A program made the translations under genes and the position numbers. Positions 23,876 to 33,719 of a stretch of DNA of 64,000 bases are shown piece after piece. The notes beneath the pieces are model-generated. The model saw only the letters and a program-made list of their open reading frames with translations, searched no databases and had not been told where the DNA came from. Position 1 is the first letter of the stretch; each line of letters starts with the position of its first letter. This DNA is from Cunninghamia lanceolata (lineage: Eukaryota; Streptophyta; Pinopsida; Cupressales; Cupressaceae): the NCBI GenBank assembly GCA_027924645.1, contig BSBN01001150.1, forward strand, positions 1,798,001 to 1,862,000. Reading direction: 5' to 3'.

Positions 23876-24940
23876 ATGGGTGAAGAACCAAGTAGGAGAG
23901 AGCCTACATATCATACAACATTGTTAGCTGACCTAGATTGTAGGCCTATTTTCTAACAAGCTGGATGGTTGGACTATTTTCCTAAGCTGACTGAATATAA
24001 TGAAGCCATGACTCAATAGTTTGTGAGGACATTCAAAAATAATGAAGCTACAGTCAGGGGATTGTAGGTTGACGTGTCCGAAGCTACCATTGCAAAGTTA
24101 ATAAGGTTACCTACAGTTGGAGAAGAGTTCCCTATGAAAGTCGACACCATTACAATAAGGGCTGAATTTGTTCAACCAAGAGAAAGAATAAAATCTTCAT
24201 CACAAGGTACCAAACATGTTTCTTTACCCTGGTTATGGGCTTCTGTTGCTACTTACATTATTAAGTATCTTACCTATGCTGGGCGACAATCAGTGATGTA
24301 TACTGTGCATTTTAATCTTCTACGTCATCTCTGTCATGGGAGGATTGTAATCGTCCCTAGTTTCTTATTTAATTTGTTGAAAAGAATGTCTACTGAGTAT
24401 AGGAGGAAAGATAGCCAGTCATCACTATCTCATGATGGCCTGGTCGTGCTATTGATAAAAAGAAGTTTGTCTATTCAATTTCTTGACATTTCTTGGGAAC
24501 ATTTTCTTGAGATCAACCATATTGATGAGGGACCCTTAAGGGTTGAACCAGTTGGAGAAGAAGAGGCATGGGTAGAGAATGAACAGTCAGGGGAAGGAGA
24601 GGAAGCACCTGCAACCTCTTCCCAACCAGCAGCTTCACCTACCCATTGCCATGCCACTATTTTGGAGCACTCAGCTCCAAGTACTGATAACCCCATGAGC
24701 GAACCTAAAAATTCTCCCACAACTACAACTTCACCTGTATCAACCCCTTTTCCAAAGCATTCACCCTTGCAAACCTTTAGTTGCACAGAGAAAAGTAAAA
24801 AACAAAATTGTAGCCTGGAACTACCAACTCATCACCCACAACACCTAAAACTTATCAAAATCTTTCTTCTGCCTCAAAGCCCACTAAAAAGAGAAAAGCA
24901 TCATCTTCCCCTTCTAAAGCCAAAAAGAAATAGAAAGTGA
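23876..24940 (+). pseudogene. 3' accessory ORF of the Gypsy element, function unknown
   Basis: A frame starting at the ATG 23876 reads MGEEPSRREPTY.., then GWLDYFPKLTEYNEAMTQ, F..TFKNNEATVRGL and VDVSEATIAKLIRLPTVGEEF, and stays open from 24074 to 24940 (288 codons). Three stops occur before 24074, two of them TAG at expected Gln. The N-terminal half resembles the globular proteins found 3' of pol in plant Gypsy elements (putative plant transposon protein type); the C-terminal half is acidic, then Ser/Thr/Pro-rich, then Lys-rich. The position between integrase and the expected 3' LTR matches the extra ORF of Tat/Athila-like elements. I do not recognise an enzyme motif. Confidence 0.55.
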
Positions 24941-25670
24941 CCACTCAAGAACATAGGTGCTCAGGTTGCCTAAGGGAGAAAAGAGTTATAGGAGGGAAAA
25001 CCCTTACTAAACAAAAGAAAGTGGTTAATGTGCAAACTGACACATACTCAGAAAGGGAGCATTTGTTTGTTAATAGGGAACAATGGAATGTAGCCCAATC
25101 ACTTATCATGGAGATTGACACAGAATTGGAGGAAGAGGACTTATACATAGCTAGGAAATGACATCAACCTCCCCCTAATATAGAGAACTAAGACTTGTCA
25201 TCTTCTCCAGATGAAATTCAAATAGAAGAATTGTTGTTGGATTATGAGGAGAAAACAGAGGAAAAGAACGATGAACTGCAAGTAGCTCTGTAGAAAATTG
25301 CAGCATTGGAGAAACAGTGGAAGGAATATCAATAAAAGGATACTAGGTTAAATGAGAGAGTTAAGAGGTTAGAGGATCAACTGCATGTTTACCAACAACA
25401 GGGAATAGGACTAGACTATTTGGCTCAATTGGCCATCATAGAAATCAATCGAAGAAGTCTAAAGCCTGTGCAGTAGGAGGAACAACTGGAGGAACCTATA
25501 CCATCAAATTTGTTAACTGCTACTTTGCAACTATGGGGTAAAATAGATGAAATGGTAAAGGAATGAAGGAAAAGCACAACAAGGAGATTGAGGATAAGAA
25601 TAAAGAAATAAGGAGACTAAAATTCAAAATGGATAGGATGGTAGTTATGATTGTCCAGCTGATGAGATGT
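24941..25670 (+). pseudogene. C-terminal coiled-coil part of the 3' accessory ORF
   Basis: After a frame change near 24940 the reading is open to 25161 (ending ELEEEDLYIARK), and after one stop goes on as EIQIEELLLDYEEKTEEKNDELQ, KIAALEKQWKEYQ and RLNERVKRLEDQLHVYQQQG. Leu/Ile at heptad spacing with Glu/Lys between indicates a coiled coil over about 100 residues. Stops at about 25291, 25333 and 25474 are TAG or TAA at expected Gln. It is probably the same protein as 23876-24940, split by decay. Confidence 0.5.
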
Positions 25671-26159
25671 TGACCACCTGCAAGGGTTTATGCCCTTTAT
25701 TTATAGGAACAACAATTAAGTTTTCATTTTAGTCAATTTTATAGTGATGCCCCTATTTCTCTTTTTACACCTAATTTATTTTTGACAACCTACCAACAAG
25801 CTACCCTTGAGATGCAAAACCAAATGTGTGAATTCTATCTATGTGTATGTGCAGGATCATCGCGGGCCAAATAGTGGCAATAGGAAAAAAATTGCGTTTT
25901 TACTTAGCCAAATTCGCGACTTGGCAAAGTTTGACTTTGAAACAGATATCTATTTTGGTTTGGATACCAAACCAAAACGGATATCTATTTTTGAAAAATT
26001 TTTGGGAAAAAGGCTTTTTACTGGTAGTCATCAATTTTCCACAGTCCATGATGTTGAGTTTGAAATGCTTCTGGATTTGACTGTGTATTATTATTTTCCT
26101 CAACATTTCGAATCACACACAGTGATCCATCATCAGGAGAAAGATAGCAAGCAAGAGAA
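25671..26159 (+). other. Unassigned sequence with GATATC motifs
   Basis: No confirmed gene; the 122-codon frame at 25807-26175 has no domain I recognise. Degenerate copies of the GGATATCC palindrome (AGATATCT about 25944, GGATATCT about 25979) resemble the clusters at 30.4, 42.6 and 45.5 kb, so this may be an end fragment of the same transposon family. Confidence 0.4.
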
Positions 26160-27262
26160 GAGAGAACATGAATGACAGTATGCAGACTTAAGACCACTTA
26201 AAAGGAGTGAGAGAGATGTGAGGCGGAAACCAAGATCAATTAAGGGAGAAGGATAGCTACCTATCAAACCTAGTGAAGTGAGGGACAAAGAGGAGTGGGG
26301 GACATCTAGGCACACTAAGACAAAACAAAGAAAGAAAGACTAACTAGGATGAGAGGAAGACCCAAGTAAAGAAAATTAAAAAAGCAAACAAAGGAGCAAG
26401 GCCACAAATTAGAAGGGAGCAAAAAAAGGAATAACTGTAATACAATCAAGCATAAAGAACTAACCGAGGATGAAAGAGATAAGATAATTAAATAATTAAA
26501 TAAATAATAAAAAAGAAGGGGACAACCGAAGAGGTTAAAATGTGAGGGATAGATTGGGAAAAGCTACATATAAAGAACAAGAGAGGGCTCCAAGTTAAAA
26601 GAGAGAGAGGGGTGAACTACGAAGGCAAAGGAGGGGGGGCGCTAACAAAAAAAAAAGGTAAGCCAATAACTATCCAAAGGAGGAAAGAAACTAACTGGGA
26701 GAAAGCATAAGAGAGAAGAGTAAATCATAAAAGGGAAGACAAGCTACAACGACCAAATAATATATATAAATATATATTCACAACAAACTCCAAGCCACAA
26801 ACGAAGCACCAGGGAGCAACAAGAAACGAAGGATATGGTTAAAAACCTAGAAATTAAAGAGGAGGGAGAAGGGGGCAACGAGATCCAGAGGTTGGAGATG
26901 GGAGGTTAAGCTAGGGGACAAGAGTATGATAAATAAAAAGGTGAGAACGGGCCAAGGAGGGTAAAGAGGAGAGCGGACAAGGAGTAAAGGGAAAGGGGGG
27001 AGAGGAGCCTAGGGGGGAGAGGAAAAGGGGATAAGATGAGGGCAAAAGAGGAGGGGCAAAGACTCAATCCCACAAAAGGGGAAAAGGAGGGGACAGAGGG
27101 GGTGCGGGGGCAAGAACCGGTAAAGAGGGGAAAAAAGGACAAAGATAGGAGAAGGGAGAGGGGAGCTAACAAGATCGGGTCAGGAAAGAGAGGGGAGGGG
27201 TAAGAGGGGAGGATGGGGAAGAGAAATCGACTAAGAGTGAAGGAAATCATGATGGGGTAAGA
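26160..27262 (+). repeat. Purine-rich low-complexity tract
   Basis: About 1.1 kb in which the plus strand is mostly A and G, strongest at 26870-27250 (blocks like GAGGGGGGGCG and AGAGGGGAGG). The opposite strand gives Pro/Leu/Ser frames such as 27250-26906, which are products of composition. The tract lies upstream of the telomere-like array. Confidence 0.8.
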
Positions 27263-28139
27263 GGGGAGGCTTTTTACTCTTTTTGAAAATACACCTCTTA
27301 AATCTTGGATCTCCCATCAATATATGAACCTCCTTAAAGACCGTTTCTAGTGAAGGAGGAGGGCAAATTAACATTGGTAGCTTCTTTACACATTGATCCA
27401 TAAGGATTTGTTAAACACTAAGAATCATCATTAATGATTTACTCAAATAATCAATAATTAAATATTCAATTTTGTTCATCAAGTGAAATAATCACTTTTC
27501 TAGACTATGTTCCAATATTTCGGGGATAGGAATGGTGGGGCAGCAGGGGTTGTGTTTTGGGGTGTTTTGGATTTCATGCCCTAAATTGCTTTACGTAATC
27601 CTTCATATGATTTGATTCATGATACATGGTTTGAGAAGGATATACATGATAGACCCTTACCCTCTAGTGATAAAATTATGAATGATACTTTATGTGGTGA
27701 AGCTACACCTTCAATAATCCTTCATGACATTGTTATTCCTTGTGATGATGATGTCCTTCATGTGATATGTTAGGACATAATGCAAAGTTAACATTGCATG
27801 AACTCTCTTGGAAGGGTAAGCATGGACTATAAGAACATTGAACTAGTTGGATCTATTAAGCTCGCCATTTATGAAAGAACCTTTTAAAAGGTTAACCTTA
27901 ATTAGGTAAGGTTATGTTTTAGTGTGGTTGTTTGTGCAACAATGTGTAAATTAATGTTACTAAAGGATAAATCTAACTATAATATACTAACATTTTAATA
28001 ACCATGAGAGCTGGGACTAACAATTAGACTAAAAACTTGACAAACAATACAACTTGGACACATGTAGGACTTGGAAAATGGAAAAGAATATAATTAAGTG
28101 TGGAAAACAATGAAAAAGTGGTATTAGTTGCACCTATAT
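27263..28139 (+). other. Unassigned sequence, retroelement-like coding scrap
   Basis: No intact frame. Around 27600-27770 a plus-strand reading YDLIHDTWFEKDIHD..PLPSSDKIMND and ILHDIVIPCDDDVLH looks like coding sequence, but I cannot assign a family. The rest is plain AT-rich DNA. Confidence 0.3.
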
Positions 28140-30063
28140 ATAGAAGTGGTTTAGAGGTTGGTTAGGGGAATTATTTAGGGTTTAGAGGTTTAGGGTTGCT
28201 CGAGTTTAGGGGTTTAGGGTTTACAGTTTAAAGAGAGATAGAGAGAGGGGACTGATAGAGTTTGGGAGAGATAGAGGAGACAAAGGGGAGAGATAGGAGA
28301 TAGAGAGTGAGAGACATGTCCAAAGACATAGAGAGAGAGAGAGAGGTAGAGGGATGATAGAGATAGGGAGATAGAGGTTTAGGGTTGCTTGGGTCTAGGG
28401 GCATTATTTAGGGTTTAGGGTTTATGGTTTTGGGGTTAGGGGTTAAGGTTTAGAGGTTTAGGGTTTAGGGTTTAGAGAGAGATAAAGGACCAATAGGGAG
28501 ATATAGAGGAGTCTGAGGGGAGAGATAGGGATATAAAGAGTGAGGGACATGGCAAGACACATAGGGAGAGAGATTGAGAGGTAGAGGGACAAAGGTGATA
28601 GGGAGATAGGGGAGAGATAGGGAGATAGTGGTTTATGGTTACTTGGGTTTAGGGTTTAGGGGTTTGGGGTTTAGGGTTTCTCAGGTTTAGGGGTTAGGGG
28701 TTAGGGTTTAGGGGCATTATAATTTAGGGTTTAGGATTTATTGTTTAGGGGTTAGGGGTTAGGTTTAGAGGTTTAGGGTTTTGGATTTAGGGTTTATAGA
28801 GAGAGAGGAATGATAGGGAGATATGGAGGAGTCTGAGGGGAGAGATAGGGAGATAGAGAGTGAGGGACATGGCTAGAGACATAGGGAGAGAGATTGAGAG
28901 GTAGAGGGACACAAGTGGTAGGGAGATAGGGGAGAGATAGGGAGATAGTGGTTTAGGGTTACTTGGGTTTAGGGTTTAGGGGTTTGGGGTTTAAGGTTTA
29001 GGGGTTTAGGGTTTCTCAGGTTTAGGGGTCAGGGGTTAGGGTTTAGGGGCATTATTTAGGGTTTAGGATTTAAATTGTTTAGGGGTTAGGGGTTAGGTTT
29101 AGAGGTTTAGGGTTTTGGATTTAGGGTTTATAGAGAGAGGAATTATAGGGAGATAGAGAGAGGAGATGGAGGAGAGAGATTTAAGGAGATAGAGAGTGAG
29201 GCACATGGCCAGGGACATAGGGAGAGAGATCAAGAGAGGTAGAGTGATGATAGAGATAGGGAGATATAGGTTTAGAGTTGATTGGATTTAGGGTGTACCT
29301 GGGTTTAGGGTTTCTCAGATTTGGAGATAGCTAGATAGAAAGAGAGAGGAGACAGATAGGGGAGATAGAGGTGAAAAAGGGGAGAGATAGGGAGATAGAG
29401 AGTGAGCGATATGTCTAGAGAAATAGGGAGAAGGATTGAGAGGTAGAAGGATGATAGAGATAGGGAGATAAGGGAGAGATAGGAGATAGAGTTTAGGGTT
29501 GCTCACGTTTAGGGTTTAGGGGTTAAGGTTTAGAGGTTTAGGGTTTAGTGTTTAGAGAGAGAGGACCAATAGGGAGATATAGAGTGAGGGACATGGCTAA
29601 AGCATAGGGAGAGAGACTGAGAGGTAGAGGAATGATAGTGATTGGGAGATAGTGAGATAGGGAGATAGAGCTCGATAGAGGTTTAGGGTTTCTTGGGTTT
29701 AGTGTTTAGGATTTAGGGGTTAGGGGTTAGGGGTTAGGTTTAATCATGCATCCCAGTCATTCCCCTATCATTCCTATATATCCTATCTCTCCCCTCTATC
29801 TTTCCCTCTCCCTTATCAACGAAGCAAATGGAAACAAGAAAACTAGGACTCCCTTTCTCAGGTTTAGGGTTTAGGGCTTAGGGGAATTATTTAGGGTTTA
29901 TGGTTTAGGGGTTAGGGTTTAGTATTTGGAAGAATTACTTAGGGTTACTTGGGTTTAGGGTTTAGGGGCATTATTTAGGGTTTATGGTTGCATGTCAAAA
30001 GTAGTCTCTCTCTCTCTAAATCTGTAAACCCTAAATAATGGCCCTAATCCCTAACCCTTAACC
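28140..30063 (+). repeat. Interstitial telomere-like composite repeat
   Basis: Dozens of perfect and variant TTTAGGG heptamers (GGTTTAGGGTTTAGGG, TTTAGGGGTTAGGG) alternate with GAGAGATAGGGAGATAGAG blocks. A longer composite unit is visible: the landmark GACATGGC..ACATAGGGAGAGAG recurs near 28546, 28866 and 29202 (320 and 336 bp apart) and, with shorter spacing, near 28313, 29407 and 29590. Near 29743-29830 and 30001-30063 the strand switches to CT-rich sequence and CCCTAAA. TTTAGGG is the plant telomere motif; here it is internal and degenerate. Confidence 0.9.
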
Positions 30064-30149
30064 CGCATCTACCTCTCTCCTGTATCTATTCAAAAGTGCC
30101 TTTAAAATACTATGAGATACCTTAGTATAAGTAAATCATATAAAAATCA

Positions 30150-30378
30150 AATATATATATCATCATAATCCTATATAAATTTTGATAGTATTTTATAGAT
30201 AAAATCCCTAAATATCATCATAATCCTTTATAAATTTGCTTGTATTTTATAGCTAAAATGCCTAAATATCATCATAATCCTTTATAAATTTGCTTGTATT
30301 TTATAGCTAAAATGCTTAAATATCATCATAATCCTTTATAAATTTGCTTGTATTTTATAGCTAAAATGCCTAAATACT
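30150..30378 (+). repeat. 54-bp minisatellite, about four copies
   Basis: The unit beginning AAATATCATCATAATCC starts at 30210, 30264 and 30318; a more diverged copy precedes it from about 30156. The last copies are almost identical, including GCTTGTATTTTATAGC. Confidence 0.92.
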
Positions 30379-30430
30379 TAAAATGCTAAAATAATAAAAT
30401 AAAAAACAATGAATACAATAGGGAAAAAGA

Positions 30431-30572
30431 AAATGGATATCCATTTTGGAAACGGATATCCATTTTGGAGATCATAAAAAGCAAAAAAAGACTACGTTTC
30501 TACAAACCTACGGCTTGCAAAACGCAGTCTCATCTTCAAAAAATGGATATCAGAGCTGAGGAACGGATATCC
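30431..30572. promoter_or_regulatory. GGATATCC palindrome cluster, left edge
   Basis: GGATATCC at 30435-30442 and 30454-30461 (19 bp apart), each in the context ATGGATATCCATTTTGG or ACGGATATCCATTTTGG. GGATATCA is near 30544 and GGATATCC again near 30564. Repeated palindromes just inside an element edge are typical transposase-binding sites; that role is inferred. Confidence 0.5.
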
Positions 30573-30681
30573 AATCCAAAGAGGTAAGATTTCGTGCATT
30601 TTTTTTGTTTGTTTTGTATTTTCAAGCAATTTTTTTGGGTTTTATGCTAAGTGGGTATGTTTTATAATTTAATTAGGTAAA

Positions 30682-32723
30682 ATGGATGCACAAAATGAAA
30701 ACCCAAACCCTCCACCACCAAACCCTCCCCCTCCAACAATAGAAGAGAATATTCAAAGAAATATTGATCATATAAGCAGGAGCATAGAAATGTATCGCCG
30801 CCACCCTCGATTGTCTATAATGACATCGAATTTAGAGGGAATCATTAATCATATTCAAACCTTTTCAACTCAACACGAATGATTTCGGCAATGGCGAGAA
30901 GCCAAGAAGGCCGAATATGCTAACGGTTTGTCATATGAGGAAGTCAAAGATTTAGAGATTACAAAAACTATGTTAGCCCAACACTTTGTCAATCCTAAAA
31001 CCGGATTGCATGTTGATATCTGTAAGCCCAAATTTTCAATCAAATGGTGTATTCATGAGGGCATTAGCCAAAACTTTTGGGATCGTTGGTGGATGGTTTT
31101 TGATAAACCACCCAACAACAATTTAGATGTGCCTTTGTATTTCCTCCGTAAACTCTATGCAGATTTCGTCATGGGTCAACATGTTAATTATTTTGATTTT
31201 AGAGAGTTTCAAGGAGTGGGCAGAGGAATGCCTCAAGATAGACCTGGGGAAATTAGACAAGTACAAGGTCCCTATATTCCCCCTCCTGCTATCCCTTCTC
31301 CACCCCCAATGCAGCACCCAGACGTTGTTGCAAATGCAACACAATAGGGCCTTAGTGCCATACACTCTTTGACCAAGCATTTGATTATATAGACATCTCA
31401 GTTTGCACAAGCACATGATGAAGGTGATGATATTGGATCACCTGGTACTACTAGACCGTCGTCGTCTAGACATGTATGTGTGCCCCATCATTGCATTTCT
31501 TGCAATCATTTATGCTTGGGTCCTATTATGGAGAGTAGTGAGCCACTGTTGAACACATCAGAGTATGATCTCCATTCACGAGATGAGGCAATGGGGTCCA
31601 GAACTCAAGCTGAGGGGTCAGGGACAAGAGTAGAAGCTACCGGATCAGTAAACATTAGAGAAGGAGAAATGCATGAGCAATCTTTTATGTAGGTAAAATT
31701 TAAAGTTAAATTTTATGGTCTATTCCATTTGAATATATAAACAACTTTATTAGTACTAATGTATCTAAGTGGGATAATAGTTGATGATAGAGGAGGAGTT
31801 GACAGAAGTTCATCATGGAACTTTGTCTGCCATCCAATTTGGCTTGGACTTGCCGGTATAATTTGTTGTACACATTAACTTTTTTTTTATGTATTTATTT
31901 CTTTGTGAGTAATTATATATTAATTTATATCTTGATGTTAATTTTATTTTATAGTCAATCGAAAATGTGAATGATGTGGCATCTTTGCCAATAGTCTTTT
32001 CTCGAACTCCTGATCAACCCAAGGGACTATCATTTGTAGAACGGCTTTCTCAACGCCAACAAAGGGTGGAGGTAATTTGATTGAATTGTACTTTAATTGA
32101 TAATTTAGAAAACTTAAATATTTGATTAGTCATTTAGAGTCTTACATTCTTGTCCTTCTTAATTGATGCAGGAGGCCTCGATGGTGGTATGTGCTTGTTT
32201 TCTAGTAGATAAGTTTTTGTGTAGTGCATTTCCTATTTTAAATGTATGCATTTCCTATTTTGTTTAATAATTATATATTAATTTATTTCAATGTTACTTT
32301 GCTTTTATGTAGTCTGTTGAGAATGTGAGTGATGTGCCACCTTTGCCATCATGCTTCACTAGGACACCTGATCATCTTAAGAGAAAATCATTTGCAGAAC
32401 GATTGTCCGAACAACAACATAGAGTCGAGGTAATTGAATTGAATTTTTATAAATAATTGATAGTTTATCTAGCGGTCTTATAGTTGATTGTAGTGATTTA
32501 GATGTATGTTAATAAATGAAAGTTCTTAATTGTAGTAGATAAGAATCTATTTACTAACTTTAACTTATTTTTATTTACCATTGAAGAGATTAATCAAATT
32601 TGTGTTTTGACTTGTTAATGCAAGAAACTTCACCTCCATCAACTACTAGACATTTTGGTACAAAGAGGACACTTTTTTAGGATCCATCACAGATTGAGGG
32701 TCAAGTGGACTTGTAGTATTTGA
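30682..32723 (+). pseudogene. Six-exon transposon-associated gene, function unknown
   Basis: Exon 1 (30682-31692) is one frame of 337 codons with stops at 30880, 31345 and 31390; the last codon TAG sits against a GTAAAA donor. Then come, all phase 0 with GT..AG introns of about 90-195 bp: exon 2 31781-31855 (25 codons), exon 3 31955-32071 (39), exon 4 32172-32186 (5), exon 5 32313-32429 (39), and exon 6 from about 32624 to 32680 or 32723. Exons 3 and 5 are duplicates (SIENVNDV..LSFVERLSQRQQRVE and SVENVSDV..SFAERLSEQQHRVE). The N-terminus is Pro/Asn-rich (NPNPPPPNPPPP), then helical, then a W/F-rich block (FWDRWWMVF). No known domain is recognised. Possibly an accessory DNA-binding protein for the transposase at the other end. 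Confidence 0.55.
31955..32670 (+). repeat. 358-bp tandem duplication of exon plus intron
   Basis: Exon 3 (from 31955) and exon 5 (from 32313) start 358 bp apart, have the same length (117 bp), share upstream AATTATATATTAATTTA and downstream GTAATT.GATTGAATT, and are each followed by a short exon beginning GAGGCCTCG or GAAACTTCA. The whole block was duplicated in tandem. Confidence 0.85.
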
Positions 32724-33719
32724 TGTAGCTCTTTGGCATGTAGATTGTATATAGATTTTGAGACATGGCATATGCCATATTTTGTAAAAAATATTTTGAG
32801 TTGGCATATTTGCCAAATTTTTGTATATGTCTACCATTATGGACTAGATTTTAATGTATATACACCTTAATATACAATATAATTTAAATTCCTTATGTGC
32901 AAGTCATGATACTTCCCATTATGCCATACATTATGATGATAGTTCTTTAGTCCATTGATGTTATGTTTAGCATTGAGAATGGTTTTAGATCAAGAGAATG
33001 ATTTTAGATCAATAGAATCAATAGAATCAATATGAAAAAATTCCTTATATATGCCCTAATCAAATAAGGTCATGATAAACCATTTCATCATGTATTTAGT
33101 CTTCATCTTGTCAAATTTTGTAAATATGTCAAAGTTGTCATATGAAAAATGTAAAAAAAATGCAAAAGTATGGAAGATGAATAGTCAAGTACTCAAGAGT
33201 TAGTTGGAGACTATTGGTTTCCCTCAAATCATGTATAAATATGCATAAACCTTCGTGGAAAAGGCATTGGAGATGTATTGAAAACATTTTGAAGATGAAT
33301 TGAAGACATGTTTGAATGAAATTAATGTCAAGAAACTCTATGTCAAGGACACTGGGGGCACATTATAAACATAAAAAACTTACATCTTGGGGGGAGGTGC
33401 CAATAAGGCCAATAAGGATACTATTTCAGTTGGGTGTGTGTGTGTATGCAAATCCCATTTATGGCCGAGAAGCTCTCTATTTACTATTATTCAACTCTCG
33501 TTGATAGGAGGTTGGCTCTACAACTATTGCAATTTGTGTATGAAACCTAGATGCCTACGAGATCATATATATATGTATGTATGTAAATCCTACAAGACAG
33601 TCATTCATGAAATTACTATGCAAAGAGGGTTTATAAGTTGCATTAGAGTTTATGACTATCCTAAAACAACATCGTGTATATGCTCATAAAAGCCATCAAA
33701 CTCTGAGAATAAACTCGTC
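32724..33719 (+). other. Unassigned non-coding sequence
   Basis: AT-rich sequence after the six-exon gene. Short frames at 33316-33689 show no domain. Nothing else recognised. Confidence 0.5.

Larger units (their letters stand above)
17720..25670 (+). mobile_element. Decayed Ty3/Gypsy (non-chromovirus type) retrotransposon interior
   Basis: Gag, protease, RT, RNase H and integrase follow each other in Ty3/Gypsy order on the plus strand, and a further ORF with a coiled coil lies 3' of integrase. There is no chromodomain. The RT/PR wording (VPKKGG, ILGRPWLAT, an altered YMDDF) and the 3' ORF suit the OTA group (Athila/Tat-like). LTR pairs, PBS and polypurine tract were not found, so limits are those of the coding remains. 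Many stops and some frameshifts; not functional. Confidence 0.85.

Noticed and set aside
26906..27250. Pro/Leu/Ser-rich 114-codon minus frame (and 29315-29506)
   Set aside because: They are the translation of purine/pyrimidine-biased simple repeats, without protein-like composition.
30150..30378. CRISPR-like array
   Set aside because: The 54-bp units abut without variable spacers; this is a minisatellite in plant DNA.
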